DNA of 64,000 bases from JAMLHH01 sp035515235 (GCA_035515235.1 DATJBS010000069.1:1-64000), one strand, 5' to 3'. Shown: positions 1 through 9,273, numbered from the stretch's first letter. The notes: generated by a model not told the origin, from the letters alone. Translations and numbers: made by a program.

Positions 1-20
1 CCATTAGCCAAAAAATCTAA

Positions 21-129
21 TGGCGGTTATAGCATGGGTGTTCACCTCTTACCTTTCCGAACAGAGAAGTTAAGCCCCATTGCGCTGATGGTACTGCCCC
101 ATGCGGGTGGGAGAGTAAGTCGCCGCCAA
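21..129 (+). rRNA. rrf: 5S ribosomal RNA
   Basis: The sequence carries the conserved 5S core (CCGAACAGAGAAGTTAAGCC near 58-77, then GATGGTACTGCC). The ends pair as TGGCGGT (21-27) with GCCGCCA (122-128), which sets the boundaries to within a base or two. No 23S sequence lies inside the window, so this is probably the last gene of an rRNA operon that begins upstream. Confidence 0.95.
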
Positions 130-138
130 CTCATACAT

Positions 139-178
139 AAAGCCCCTTCATCACACAAGATGAAGGGGCTTTCTTGTT
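139..178 (+). terminator. Intrinsic terminator of the rRNA operon
   Basis: AGCCCCTTCAT (141-151) pairs with ATGAAGGGGCT (160-170) around a short loop. A T-rich run, TTCTTGTTT, follows. It sits directly after the 5S gene. Confidence 0.9.
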
Positions 179-250
179 TAAGGCCATATCCCAAATTGAA
201 TACATTTCTTCCAATAGGGTATATTATGATTCATTTCAAAAGGATTCTTT

Positions 251-365
251 AATCAAACGGATAACTAAATCCGTTAAGACGGAGCATTCCGTCATTGTGA
301 AACAAACCGTCACTCTGAACTTGATTCAGAGTCTCTAATTATTTCGTTATTCTGAACCAGCTCGT
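251..365. repeat. Dispersed intergenic repeats with small hairpins
   Basis: This gene-free stretch (about 180-485) holds three small inverted repeats in a row: ACGGAT/ATCCGT (257-274), GACGGA/TCCGTC (278-293) and CTCTGAA/TTCAGAG (313-331). The text resembles the GTCATTCTGAACTTG-type repeats scattered through many Bacteroidota genomes (recalled, not searched). The copies here look degraded. No gene or promoter can be supported between 366 and 485. Confidence 0.5.
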
Positions 366-485
366 CATCCTATGTTTGCAATTAGAAAAAATACTTGATT
401 AAATTGTATTTATTTACCAAGATTGGGGTAAAGATAAAATCTATTTCTCCTCATTTGTCCATTTAGAGACCGCTCAGAATTTTGA

Positions 486-824
486 CTATTTGTTGAAATA
501 ATCCATTAGTTCAGGACCAAAGCAACTTGTAATAATAATTATTGCTATAAAATGTAATACTAAGATTGCTGATGATATATTTCTCAATAAACAAATTCTT
601 TTTAAATCAGGAGTATCATAATCGTTTGAAAAACATGGATAAGGTAATGCTGTAACGGGAAGTGTATTTCCACTAAATTTATCATAACAAAATAAATATT
701 TAAAAAATGATACTTTTTTGTCTTTTAACTCTCCATCTAATTTTTCTGAATAATACATATTCAAATTAGTAAGTAGTATAAATACAAAAATCATGAACAA
801 CACAAATATTAGTCCCAAATACAT
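486..824 (-). CDS. Small two-helix membrane protein of unknown function
   Basis: This 112-residue protein is not recognised. It has a hydrophobic segment at residues 2-20, a polar middle of about 65 residues with three cysteines, and a second hydrophobic segment near residues 85-105. Both ends would then lie on the same side of the membrane. The start is an ATG at 824. It stands alone, downstream of the repeat region and upstream (in minus-strand order, downstream) of the dehydrogenase gene, with about 120 bp of AT-rich DNA between them. AT-rich composition and lack of recognisable family keep confidence moderate. Confidence 0.55.
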   Translation of the reverse strand: MYLGLIFVLFMIFVFILLTNLNMYYSEKLDGELKDKKVSFFKYLFCYDKFSGNTLPVTALPYPCFSNDYDTPDLKRICLLRNISSAILVLHFIAIIIITSCFGPELMDYFNK

Positions 825-948
825 AGTATAGTTAGTTATGTTTAAGTTATTTGAATTCTCTTTTTTTACGCTTTCTAAGCATATCGTATATCTATTAATT
901 ATTGAAAGAATATACTATGTATCCAACCATACTTATAAAAAGAGATCA

Positions 949-1947
949 TCAATCACCTATTTTAATCACAATTTTCCCAAAACCAAGACCATCTTTCATT
1001 CTATCGAATGCATCTATCGATTTTTCTAATGGGTATATTTTATCGATGATTGGATGGATTTTGTGTTGATTTACAAACTCCAACATCTTTTCAAAGTCTT
1101 GATCGCTTCCCATAGTATTCCCTATTAGTGAAAGTTGATTCCCAAAAATATTTCTTAAGTTTAAAGTTTTAGGTAAACCTTTTGTTGCGCCATAAAGAAC
1201 TAATTTACCTCCAGATGCTAAAGATCCCATTAGAGTATTCAATCCATCACCACCAGCACCATCTATAATAATATCAAAGCCTTGGATACTTTTTGATAGT
1301 GATTTAATTTCTTCAGGGTTCTGATAGTTGACGCCACCTTGAGCACCAAATTTCATACATTGATTGATTACCTCCTCTTTACTAGAGGTCACCCAAGTTG
1401 GAGCACCAAGTGCTAAAGAAAACTGAAATGCAAATTGTGCAACTCCACCTCCTACACCTGATATTAATACTTTTTTATGTGCGTTGAGTTCTCCTTTATT
1501 AATAAGCGCATTATAAGCAGTTAGACCTGCTAATGGTAAAGCTGCTGAGGATTCATCATTCAAGTGATTTGGAGCCTCCTGTAATCTATCTATCGGTACA
1601 ACTATGTACTCTGCTAATGTACCATTAGTGGGCATTCCAAGGATTAAATAATCTTTACTTTGAATTTTATTATTTTCACCCCAATCGATATTTGGATTAA
1701 TGACGATCCTTTTACCTATCCAATGTGAATCAATATCGTCTTGAACTTTTACAACCGTCCCGCATGCATCAGAACCTAATATTACTGGCAATTGAATTTT
1801 AGGATATAAACCTTCTCGTATCCATTGATCTCTTCTATTTAAAGCAGCTGCAGAGATTTTAATCATTGCTTGACCGCTTTGAAGTTTTGGAAGTTCAACT
1901 TCTTTCAATATTAATCCGTTTTCCTCTAATACTATTGCTTTCATCAT
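949..1947 (-). CDS. Zinc-independent quinone-oxidoreductase-like alcohol dehydrogenase (MDR superfamily)
   Basis: A 332-residue medium-chain dehydrogenase/reductase. The N-terminal GroES-like half (residues 1-125) includes the GSDACGTV motif near 58-65. The Rossmann half begins near 155 and has the nucleotide-binding glycine motif SGVGGGVAQ (163-171). The block of four cysteines that holds structural zinc in true alcohol dehydrogenases is absent, so this belongs with the zinc-free NAD(P)H:quinone oxidoreductase / enoyl reductase branch. The substrate cannot be read from sequence. It ends 4 bp after the acyltransferase gene begins its own minus-strand run upstream, so it may be the last gene of that unit. 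Two adjacent ATG codons could serve as start. Confidence 0.85.
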   Translation of the reverse strand: MMKAIVLEENGLILKEVELPKLQSGQAMIKISAAALNRRDQWIREGLYPKIQLPVILGSDACGTVVKVQDDIDSHWIGKRIVINPNIDWGENNKIQSKDYLILGMPTNGTLAEYIVVPIDRLQEAPNHLNDESSAALPLAGLTAYNALINKGELNAHKKVLISGVGGGVAQFAFQFSLALGAPTWVTSSKEEVINQCMKFGAQGGVNYQNPEEIKSLSKSIQGFDIIIDGAGGDGLNTLMGSLASGGKLVLYGATKGLPKTLNLRNIFGNQLSLIGNTMGSDQDFEKMLEFVNQHKIHPIIDKIYPLEKSIDAFDRMKDGLGFGKIVIKIGD

Positions 1948-1951
1948 AGCA

Positions 1952-3142
1952 CTAAGTTTTACTTTTTAATTTGATGAAATAGACTTCTAAATATTTATAA
2001 CTCAAATGTGCTACTAAAATTAATAGTGCAAGATAGAATAGGTACATTCCTAATTCCACCCAGAAATTTCCTATATACTTGACGTGACTTCCCATTATAG
2101 GATGTAGCAATCCTGCAGCTAAAAGCATAACGAAATAATGCCAAACATAAATACCATAGGATATTCTACCTAAAAATATTGCTGGCTTATTGGTAAAAAG
2201 TCTCGTAATTGCTGTATTATTTACAACAGTTACGACCAATAATGCACACATAAAATTGGTCAAAGTGAAGTAGAATACATAGTTCATATGATAAGTCATA
2301 AAGGTGTATTCCTTAATAGCAGCATGAATATTTTTCGCACTTCCTGCTTCGACTATATAATGAGCACTGACGAAGGTATAAATGATCCAAAAGATGAAAA
2401 CTCCTAAAAATATTTTTACAGAATTCCTGATTTTCGAAGTATCAAATACAGCTACTGCCATACCGTACGCTAAAGTATCTAATTGAAAAAAGGTATTTCT
2501 TACAGAGATTAATCCTAGCCAATTCGGGTCAGAGTTCATTTCGTTTAGAAAATAATAGGTTAAAAGCCTAACTATCGGCGCACCAATAATAATAGCAATA
2601 ACAAACTTCCTAAGAAATTTAAAAGGTAGAAATACTATGGCAACAGGAAAGATAAAATAAAATTGTTCCTCTAAAGACAAAGACCATAAATGTGAAAATA
2701 ATGGAGCAGGTATATAGTTGATGTCTCTAAAATAATTACCTATTTCTGCAAAATTGTAGGTATAGGTAAATAGATAACCCCAGTTTTGTTTAAAATAAAT
2801 AACATCTGGGTTTAGTGCTCCTTGTTCTGTCGTACCAGCTAATAGCAATAATCCTCCTATGAGAATGACATAGAAAAAGTATAAGGGAAAGATTCTTAAG
2901 ATCCGTCTAGTATAAAATCTTTTGAATAAAGCCTTCGAGTCCATTCTTGTTTTATCAAATAGAAGTATTCTCGTAATCAAGTATGCTGATAGCATAAAAA
3001 ATACTTGCAGCAACCACCACATAAAAGTAAAAGGTCCTTGTAAATAAGGCATTACCCAATGATGGGATATGATGAGAATACAAAAAAGACCTCTAACACC
3101 ATCAAATGCTGGGAAATATTTTAAAGGTTTAATATTTGACAT
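1952..3142 (-). CDS. Acyltransferase 3 family membrane protein (OafA/YrhL type)
   Basis: A 396-residue polytopic membrane protein with about ten hydrophobic helices. Family hallmarks are the N-terminal FDGVRGL segment, the histidine pair in SHHW near residue 27, and LWSLSLEEQFYFIFP around residue 155. Proteins of this family move acetyl or other acyl groups from the cytoplasm onto surface sugars. It follows the glycosyltransferase gene by only 2 bp on the same strand. With the flippase it forms a three-gene glycan set, so O-acylation of an exported saccharide is the likely role. The acyl group and the target sugar are unknown. Confidence 0.88.
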   Translation of the reverse strand: MSNIKPLKYFPAFDGVRGLFCILIISHHWVMPYLQGPFTFMWWLLQVFFMLSAYLITRILLFDKTRMDSKALFKRFYTRRILRIFPLYFFYVILIGGLLLLAGTTEQGALNPDVIYFKQNWGYLFTYTYNFAEIGNYFRDINYIPAPLFSHLWSLSLEEQFYFIFPVAIVFLPFKFLRKFVIAIIIGAPIVRLLTYYFLNEMNSDPNWLGLISVRNTFFQLDTLAYGMAVAVFDTSKIRNSVKIFLGVFIFWIIYTFVSAHYIVEAGSAKNIHAAIKEYTFMTYHMNYVFYFTLTNFMCALLVVTVVNNTAITRLFTNKPAIFLGRISYGIYVWHYFVMLLAAGLLHPIMGSHVKYIGNFWVELGMYLFYLALLILVAHLSYKYLEVYFIKLKSKT

Positions 3143-3144
3143 AT

Positions 3145-4137
3145 TTATTTTTTTGTAATTAATTCGTAAAAATAGGAATAATGTTGTTCAGCACATTTCT
3201 CCCAACTAAAATCCTGCGCTCTTTGTAAAGATTTCCGATGCAATTCATTCCATAAAATCGTATCACTTGAAATTTTCTCAATTGCCTTCGACCAATCCTC
3301 TACTTTATTGGGTTGACATAAGATTCCATAACCTTTGGTGATTTCTTCACATGCAGATCCCAATGAAGTGATTACTGGCGTTCCTACAGCCATGGCTTCT
3401 ATGATAGGAAGCCCAAAACTTTCTCTCACAGATGGCAAAATAAATGCTTTTGCATGTTGCATATATTGTGCAATTTCTTTTTGACTGACAGGTTTTTTAA
3501 GAAGAGTGACTCCCTTAATATCAATTTTATGTGGATATCCTGGAATCAATAAAATAAGAGGTAATCTTTTGGATTCCTCTAATTTTTGATAAGCTTTTAA
3601 TAAAACAGGGATATTTTTAACTGGTTGGAAAACTGAAACATGAAATAGATAATCATTGCTTCTCTCAACTATTGGAACAAAATAACTCGAATCGTATCCG
3701 TGATAAATGGTACGGATTTTATCAGCATCTAATTGAAGCTCTTGTATAATTTCGGCTTTTGCAAAATTGGAAACAGTGATGATGCCTTCTATATTTTTTC
3801 TAAAAGACTTCCAATAAAACTTTCTTTTTGCATTGATATAATATCCTTTCAGTTGTTGTTTCCAACCATTATAAGTATAGTGATGAGGCAATGCAAAGTT
3901 AGAGGCACCATGTACTGTGGCTACTAATGGTTGTGTCCTTTTAAGAAATCTTTTATTTGGATTTTTTCCTCCTGTGCATGTAGGATCCCAATAAAGATCT
4001 ACATCGACGGGCAGAGCATCGCTTGGTCCAAATGGAATAAATTCTACTCCTTTCTGACATAAAATTCTAGAGACCTGTTCGTAGTATATGCGAACACTAT
4101 GTAAATATTTCTCTGGAACCCAGACACCTATTCTCAT
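3145..4137 (-). CDS. Glycosyltransferase family 4
   Basis: A 330-residue GT-B glycosyltransferase. The N-terminal half is the acceptor domain. The C-terminal half has TVSNFAKAEI, then the family-4 donor-site motif with E-x7-E spacing in ESFGLPIIE, then GTPVITS, the usual signature of nucleotide-sugar binding. There is no membrane segment, so it should act on the cytoplasmic face. It overlaps the flippase gene by 4 bp (ATGA-type coupling) and lies 2 bp before the acyltransferase, so the three are probably translated as one operon. The sugar donor is not predictable. Confidence 0.9.
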   Translation of the reverse strand: MRIGVWVPEKYLHSVRIYYEQVSRILCQKGVEFIPFGPSDALPVDVDLYWDPTCTGGKNPNKRFLKRTQPLVATVHGASNFALPHHYTYNGWKQQLKGYYINAKRKFYWKSFRKNIEGIITVSNFAKAEIIQELQLDADKIRTIYHGYDSSYFVPIVERSNDYLFHVSVFQPVKNIPVLLKAYQKLEESKRLPLILLIPGYPHKIDIKGVTLLKKPVSQKEIAQYMQHAKAFILPSVRESFGLPIIEAMAVGTPVITSLGSACEEITKGYGILCQPNKVEDWSKAIEKISSDTILWNELHRKSLQRAQDFSWEKCAEQHYSYFYELITKK

Positions 4138-5504
4138 TTTTTAGGAATATAGTTTTTATTCAAATTTACGAAAGGAAGATAAGCTATATAATAACCAAAT
4201 TTTTTCTTAATATATAAAGTCCCAATCAAATTCCATGCAGCCATGCTGACAGCATTCCCAATAGCAGCGCCTTCTATTCCCCATTTTGGTATGAGGTAAA
4301 AGATAAGTGCTAAATTGAGAAAAGCACCAATTAAAGAAATGTTTCTAAATTGTTTGTGATATCCTGTAACATTCAATAATTGAGCGACAGGTCCACAACC
4401 CACATTGAAGATTTGACCTATTGCTAAAATACTTAAAGCCAAAGAGCCTGGTAAAAACTTAGGTCCATAAGCGAAAAGAATCATGAGTTTGGATCCAAAA
4501 ATAATCATAGCGAATATTGGAATATTCATCAGAAAAATTAATCGTGCGAATTTGACACACAATTTCATCACTTCTTCATTTTTCCCTTGGTGGTATAGTT
4601 GACTGATTTTAGGTTGAATTGTAGTATTCATGGCCACAAGTGCCATCGCTGCTATTGAGGCTACATTTGCACAGGTTTTATAGATACCCACCATTTCGGT
4701 AGAAGTATAAAAAGGCAACATGTAAGCATCTGCAAAATTATTAATGAAGAATCCTAAATAAGTAAATAGCATAGGAAATGCTACTGCTAAAATCATTGAA
4801 TAATTCACTTGAGCCAAGACTTCTTGACCCTTACTAGGCTTATTGAAATGATTGTAAATGGAAATTTGAGAAATCAACCAAGCTATAAAACATCCTGATG
4901 CAAATTGTAGATATAATGGATTGTAATCGTTGAAAAAGAATAAAGTTAAAAATCCAATAATTAATACTCTTGAAGCAAGAGTGGCGATGTTATTATAATT
5001 GGCTGTTTGAATTTTTAAGATAGATCGGAGAACAAAATTATTGTATTCAGAAAGCAAAAGAAAAATCAGAAATACTCCAGAAGCCTGAAAAAAGATTTTT
5101 AAATTAGGAACACCCCAAGCCTTGGTTTGCCAATCTGATAGAGCATACATCAAAACCATCGATATTATCCAAAAGAATAAAATCAAATGAATACTTTTCT
5201 TATAAATTTCCCAAGCAGTTTTTAGATTGAATTTCTCTTTGTATTCAGGAATCAATTTTAGCATAGCGTCTTTGATACCAAAATTTCCAAGAATAATAAA
5301 CGCCGCCATAAACGTCATTAAGTTGGTCAACCAACCTGATACTTCAGGGCCATAAAATCTAGCGATGATTACACCAGATAAAAATCTGAGAAAAAATACT
5401 GCCCCCATCGATATTAATGTATGGATGCTCCCTTTTGCTACAAATGCATAGTTGGGGTCTTGGAGGGCTTGATTGATTTTCTCCCGAATAGAATGTATTG
5501 ACAA
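4134..5504 (-). CDS. Polysaccharide flippase, MATE/MOP superfamily (Wzx-like)
   Basis: A 456-residue protein with about 12 predicted membrane helices. It begins with a short cytoplasmic stretch and then FLRFLSGVIIARFYGPE, typical of the polysaccharide transport proteins that flip lipid-linked sugars. The C-terminal part contains GIEGAAIGNAVSMAAWN, another family hallmark. It is the first gene of a minus-strand operon with a glycosyltransferase and an acyltransferase. No polymerase or other sugar-building genes are nearby, so this small set probably supplies or modifies a glycan whose main genes lie elsewhere. An alternative is lipid II or teichoic-acid type export, but the neighbours favour a surface glycan. 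Confidence 0.88.
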   Translation of the reverse strand: MSIHSIREKINQALQDPNYAFVAKGSIHTLISMGAVFFLRFLSGVIIARFYGPEVSGWLTNLMTFMAAFIILGNFGIKDAMLKLIPEYKEKFNLKTAWEIYKKSIHLILFFWIISMVLMYALSDWQTKAWGVPNLKIFFQASGVFLIFLLLSEYNNFVLRSILKIQTANYNNIATLASRVLIIGFLTLFFFNDYNPLYLQFASGCFIAWLISQISIYNHFNKPSKGQEVLAQVNYSMILAVAFPMLFTYLGFFINNFADAYMLPFYTSTEMVGIYKTCANVASIAAMALVAMNTTIQPKISQLYHQGKNEEVMKLCVKFARLIFLMNIPIFAMIIFGSKLMILFAYGPKFLPGSLALSILAIGQIFNVGCGPVAQLLNVTGYHKQFRNISLIGAFLNLALIFYLIPKWGIEGAAIGNAVSMAAWNLIGTLYIKKKFGYYIAYLPFVNLNKNYIPKK

Positions 5505-5552
5505 TTGGATGGGTTTATTCTGTATTTAAAGGCTTATTTGTTCAAATATGAC

Positions 5553-6146
5553 TTAGGCTTCTATTGCTTCTATAAATTGATCATAAAGCTCTATAGCACT
5601 AATCCCTGGACTTTCTTCAGGTTGAGTTGGAATCTCAATTCCTATTTTATCAAATTGCTTGAATTGTGATTTAATATTATCAAAATTATATGGCAATTGA
5701 AGAAATACTAAGCTATTTTTTTCTAGTTTTTTAATTTTTTCTATTTCAAAATCTGATAATGTATCATTTATGGAAATAATTAAAGCAAATGGTCTTTTAG
5801 ATAATTGTAAAATTACATCTAATTGTGAGAGATCTATTTTCAAAAATGCTATTGCTAAAAAATCTTGATCTTTTACTAATTCGTGATTAATAGAAATGGC
5901 TGCATATTCAATTTTGACTTCACTTAATATAAAATGAATTTCCTCTGGAGATTGATGAGAGCCAAAAGAAGCAACTATTTGGGGTTCGTATAGCCATTCT
6001 TTAATAGCTTTTGCTTTTTCAATAGTTATAGCTCTGTCTTCTAAAGCATCAAAACTGAACTCCATCCATGCGTTTTCTAATGCATTAAAAAATCTTGCGT
6101 CGGTAAGATGATCAATAAAAGATGCTTTCCAATAAAACTGATTCAT
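5553..6146 (-). CDS. Degenerate TrpF-like (phosphoribosylanthranilate isomerase-like) protein
   Basis: This 197-residue protein starts at the ATG at 6146 (MNQFYWKASF). A longer form from 6194 adds 16 residues that look non-coding. The order LTDARFF ... KAKAIKEWL ... VASFGSHQSPEEIHFIL ... EYAAI follows the TrpF beta/alpha barrel (compare its LTRPED, QAAEII, VGVFVNQSPEEI segments). The TrpF active-site start KxCG is missing: the matching strand reads KASFIDHL, without the catalytic Cys. I see no tryptophan genes near. It is probably a catalytically changed or dead relative conserved in this lineage; its function is unknown. It is divergent from the M23 peptidase gene. Confidence 0.6.
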   Translation of the reverse strand: MNQFYWKASFIDHLTDARFFNALENAWMEFSFDALEDRAITIEKAKAIKEWLYEPQIVASFGSHQSPEEIHFILSEVKIEYAAISINHELVKDQDFLAIAFLKIDLSQLDVILQLSKRPFALIISINDTLSDFEIEKIKKLEKNSLVFLQLPYNFDNIKSQFKQFDKIGIEIPTQPEESPGISAIELYDQFIEAIEA

Positions 6147-6236
6147 GGTACAAATGTAATTACTTGTAATTAAATGTAGATTATTAAGTAACATTTACTT
6201 CTAAACCGTATTTTTGAGTTTAGACTATTGAAAAAA

Positions 6237-6899
6237 ATGAAATTAGAACATATATTAACTCAACTTTCGGTATCGCCAGTCATGGGTGAACCTTTTAATA
6301 AAGAAAATACTTTCGCTATAAAAGTAGATGATTTCAAAACAGAATTATTACATCTGAAAGATCAATCTAAAACTTCCTTGTTTCAGATATATATGGATGA
6401 GGTGAGAAAAGTTAGAAAGAAAAAATATGCTTATGGTGGATATATGGAAGACCGCTCTTGGTATGCAAGAAGTCCATTATTTGGTAAGCAAAGAAGTATT
6501 CATTTAGCTGTAGACATTTGGGCAGAAGAAGGTTCTGCGATTTTTGCCCCAATTGAAGGTAAGATTCACAGCTTCGCTGATAACAGTGGTTTTGGAAATT
6601 ATGGACCTACTTTAATACTAGAACACCAAGTTGAAGGCGAAGTCTTCTATACTTTGTACGGACATTTATCTAAAAACAATATGGCTAATTGGCAAATAGG
6701 AAGAAGTGTTCAGCAAGGAGAACAAATTGGAGAATTAGGTTCTATGAATGAAAATGGAGATTGGCCAGCTCATTTACATTTTCAAATTATCAAAGATTTA
6801 CAAGGTAAAGAAGGGGACTACCCAGGAGTTTCTTCTAATGAAGATGTTCAGTTTTATCAATCGAATTGCCCAGATCCAAAATATCTATTAAGGTTTTAG
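6237..6899 (+). CDS. M23 family metallopeptidase (LytM-like)
   Basis: A 220-residue protein with a C-terminal M23 domain. The zinc motif HLAVDIW (H-x3-D) lies near residues 87-93, and the second motif HLHFQI (H-x-H) near 180. LYGHLSK provides the conserved active-site His. M23 enzymes cut peptide cross-bridges in peptidoglycan. No signal peptide or membrane helix is visible, which is unusual for a cell-wall enzyme, so its location is unclear. I place the start at the ATG at 6237; an upstream TTG at 6228 would add three residues. The gene is divergent from the TrpF-like gene and 44 bp before yceI. Confidence 0.85.
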   Translation: MKLEHILTQLSVSPVMGEPFNKENTFAIKVDDFKTELLHLKDQSKTSLFQIYMDEVRKVRKKKYAYGGYMEDRSWYARSPLFGKQRSIHLAVDIWAEEGSAIFAPIEGKIHSFADNSGFGNYGPTLILEHQVEGEVFYTLYGHLSKNNMANWQIGRSVQQGEQIGELGSMNENGDWPAHLHFQIIKDLQGKEGDYPGVSSNEDVQFYQSNCPDPKYLLRF

Positions 6900-6943
6900 T
6901 ACTTTAGTGTACAATTGTAAGTCTCTAATTATCAATACAATTT

Positions 6944-7534
6944 ATGAAAAAAACATTTTCTGCTATTTTATTTATAATAGCTACAGTATTTTCTATTCAT
7001 GCTAATACCAATATCGACTTAACAAAAAGTCAAATAGAATGGACAGGAAAGAAAGTTACAGGAAGCCATCACGGCACTGTTAGCCTTCTCTCTGGAAATC
7101 TTGAAATGGTGAATAATGAAATCAGTAGTGGTTCTTTTGTAATAGATATGAACAGTATTGTTTGTACTGATATTGAAAACAAAGATTCTAATTTGAGATT
7201 AATCAACCATTTAAAAAATGATGACTTCTTTAGTGTAGAGAAATTCCCTACATCCAATATTACAATTAATAAAGTAATACTGCTCAAGGATAATAATCAA
7301 GGATGGACACATAATATTTATGCTGATTTGACGATCAAAGGAATAACTAAAGAAATCATCTTCCCGAGCAAAATAAAAAGCGAATCAAGGGGAAAATCAT
7401 CGGTGTATGCTGAGATAACTGTAGACCGTACACAATACGACATTCGATATATGTCTTCGTCTTTCTTTTCTGACCTCGCTAATAAAGCGATTGATAATGA
7501 TTTGTATTTTAAAGTAAAACTTTTTACAAAATAG
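6944..7534 (+). CDS. YceI family protein (lipid-binding, periplasmic)
   Basis: A 196-residue protein with a signal peptide (residues 1-20, MKKTFSAILFIIATVFSIHA). The rest is a YceI-like beta-barrel: the start SQIEWTGKKVTGSHHGTV, the central FFSVEKFPTSNI and the later ADLTIKGITKEI are family landmarks. YceI proteins are lipocalin-like and bind isoprenoid or other long-chain lipids in the periplasm. The ligand here is unknown. It stands alone between a peptidase and an outer-membrane protein gene. Confidence 0.92.
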   Translation: MKKTFSAILFIIATVFSIHANTNIDLTKSQIEWTGKKVTGSHHGTVSLLSGNLEMVNNEISSGSFVIDMNSIVCTDIENKDSNLRLINHLKNDDFFSVEKFPTSNITINKVILLKDNNQGWTHNIYADLTIKGITKEIIFPSKIKSESRGKSSVYAEITVDRTQYDIRYMSSSFFSDLANKAIDNDLYFKVKLFTK

Positions 7535-7638
7535 TATAATGCAAAAAATCAATTATTTTTACCCACTTGGCAACCATACCAATATTATTCTGTACTAATA
7601 GAGTAATAATTTAGAAGAATATAGGTTTTAAACTAAGA

Positions 7639-9090
7639 ATGAGAATATTACTAATAATTGCTGTCACTCTTTTAACTGTGGTACGTTCGTATTCGCAAGA
7701 TTTTCTTGGGTTGCGATTGGGCAATTATGCAGGTGTTCACGGTTTATCGATTAATCCGGCCATTAACGTCAATGGTCCAAAACAAATAGATCTTAATTTT
7801 CTGTCTTTTGGAATGTCCTTTGAATCTAGCTATATCTATTTACAAAAATCGAATATCTTCTTAGCAGGTTTGAAAATCACCAAACTTAGACCGAATCCTG
7901 CTATTCAAATGGATAGAAAGCCTATAGAAAATCCTTTGTACTATAATTACTTTGATAGAAAAAGAGAAAGTGCTACTTATAACTTTTATAGCAATGCCTT
8001 TGTGAATTTTCCGAGTGGGATTATGAACTTCAAAAACAACTCCATTGGTTTGACTTTCACCAATAAGTTTTTAGGATATGCTAATAGAATTTCTCACGAT
8101 TATGGATATTATTACTATCAAGATAGCTCTACTACAGAAATGTGGTTAGACCCTATGAAAGTAGGCTTATTGCACTTCGGAGAAATAGCGATTAATTATG
8201 CCCTTCAATTACCTTCTACCGGTAGAATAGATTATAATTTTGGAGTGACAGCTAAATATATTATGCCTTGGGACGCTGTTTTCTTAAGAAATAATATTAG
8301 AAAGGAAACGATCAAGATTGATAATGGTGTGAAATTGCCAGAAGGATCTGACGTAGATTTTAACTGGGCCAGTAGCTATTATTACGATTATGAAAATGAC
8401 AAGCCAGTTTATAAGCTCAAGAAACATGGAAATGGAGTAACTATGGATATTGGCTTTACGGCCGTAAATACTTTAGGGTCAGAAGATCAGCCGACTAAAT
8501 GGAAGGTGGGAGTTTCTGTCATGGATATTGGGAAAGTATTTATTAATGGAGAAGTCAATAGTTTTAAAACTATTGACACTGCGATATTAAGAGATGAATA
8601 TTATACAAATGTAAAAGACTTAGACAGTTTTAGAGCAGTATCTAATTATCATGCTTTTGATGGAGATATGACTCATTCTGTTACCGGAAGCAAATTCTCC
8701 GCATGGATGCCCATGTCATTGTCACTTTTTGGAGACCTCAATGTCTACAATAATCTTTATTTATCTCTGCATACAATATTTAGAGTGCCTATGAAGGCCG
8801 TAGGGTTGGAGAAGAGTAATACTATAGCATTCACAGCGCGAATAGAAAAGGAGAAATTTGAAGTCGCATTTCCTGTTATTCTACATGATTATAAATATCC
8901 AAGAGCCGGCTTCTTTATAAGAAAGGGAGTGTTTTTTGCTGGTTCAGATAATATGACTGCATGGCTCATTCCTCAGAGGTTGAATGGTATAGAATTTTAT
9001 ATGGGATTTAAATGGTCAGGAGAGCGAGATTATAAAAATAAAAAACGACCAAGTAATAGAAGATTGACTGTGAAATGTCCAGTTTGGTAG
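7639..9090 (+). CDS. DUF5723 outer-membrane beta-barrel family protein
   Basis: A 483-residue secreted protein with a signal peptide ending near residue 20 (VRSYSQ). After it comes LGNYAGVHGLSINPA, the opening that I associate with the Bacteroidota DUF5723 family. The remaining sequence is rich in alternating aromatic and polar residues, as in an outer-membrane beta-barrel, and it ends with a short basic tail. No function is known to me for the family. It is followed by an untranslated stretch with the greA promoter, so it is probably transcribed alone. Confidence 0.75.
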   Translation: MRILLIIAVTLLTVVRSYSQDFLGLRLGNYAGVHGLSINPAINVNGPKQIDLNFLSFGMSFESSYIYLQKSNIFLAGLKITKLRPNPAIQMDRKPIENPLYYNYFDRKRESATYNFYSNAFVNFPSGIMNFKNNSIGLTFTNKFLGYANRISHDYGYYYYQDSSTTEMWLDPMKVGLLHFGEIAINYALQLPSTGRIDYNFGVTAKYIMPWDAVFLRNNIRKETIKIDNGVKLPEGSDVDFNWASSYYYDYENDKPVYKLKKHGNGVTMDIGFTAVNTLGSEDQPTKWKVGVSVMDIGKVFINGEVNSFKTIDTAILRDEYYTNVKDLDSFRAVSNYHAFDGDMTHSVTGSKFSAWMPMSLSLFGDLNVYNNLYLSLHTIFRVPMKAVGLEKSNTIAFTARIEKEKFEVAFPVILHDYKYPRAGFFIRKGVFFAGSDNMTAWLIPQRLNGIEFYMGFKWSGERDYKNKKRPSNRRLTVKCPVW

Positions 9091-9200
9091 TAAAATAAAC
9101 TCTCACGAATTTAATTTTCTTCATTGAAAAAAGACTAGAACTTAAGCTTTTTTATTCCGTACTATCAAAAGTTAATAAATGATAGAAGACCTAAATTGAT

Positions 9201-9231
9201 TTGCTTTTTAAATCATTAGTGGGTATATTTG
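9201..9231 (+). promoter_or_regulatory. Bacteroidota-type promoter of the greA leader
   Basis: TATATTTG (9224-9231) matches the TAnnTTTG -7 element. TTG at 9201-9203, preceded by another at 9196, gives a -33 element with a 20-base spacer. Transcription should start about 5-9 bases after 9231, just ahead of the hairpin at 9241. Confidence 0.7.
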
Positions 9232-9240
9232 ACAGGTAAC

Positions 9241-9273
9241 GGCACGTCCAGAGATGGACGTGTCATTTTTTTT
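9241..9273 (+). terminator. Promoter-proximal intrinsic terminator / attenuator in the greA leader
   Basis: GGCACGTCC (9241-9249) pairs with GGACGTGTC (9256-9264), nine pairs with one G-U, with loop AGAGAT. Eight Ts follow (9266-9273). It lies between the promoter and the greA start at 9292, so some transcripts should stop here as RNAs of roughly 35-40 bases. Confidence 0.75.

Noticed and set aside
34..252. Open frame of 72 codons
   Set aside because: It runs through the 5S rRNA and its terminator; no protein similarity is visible.
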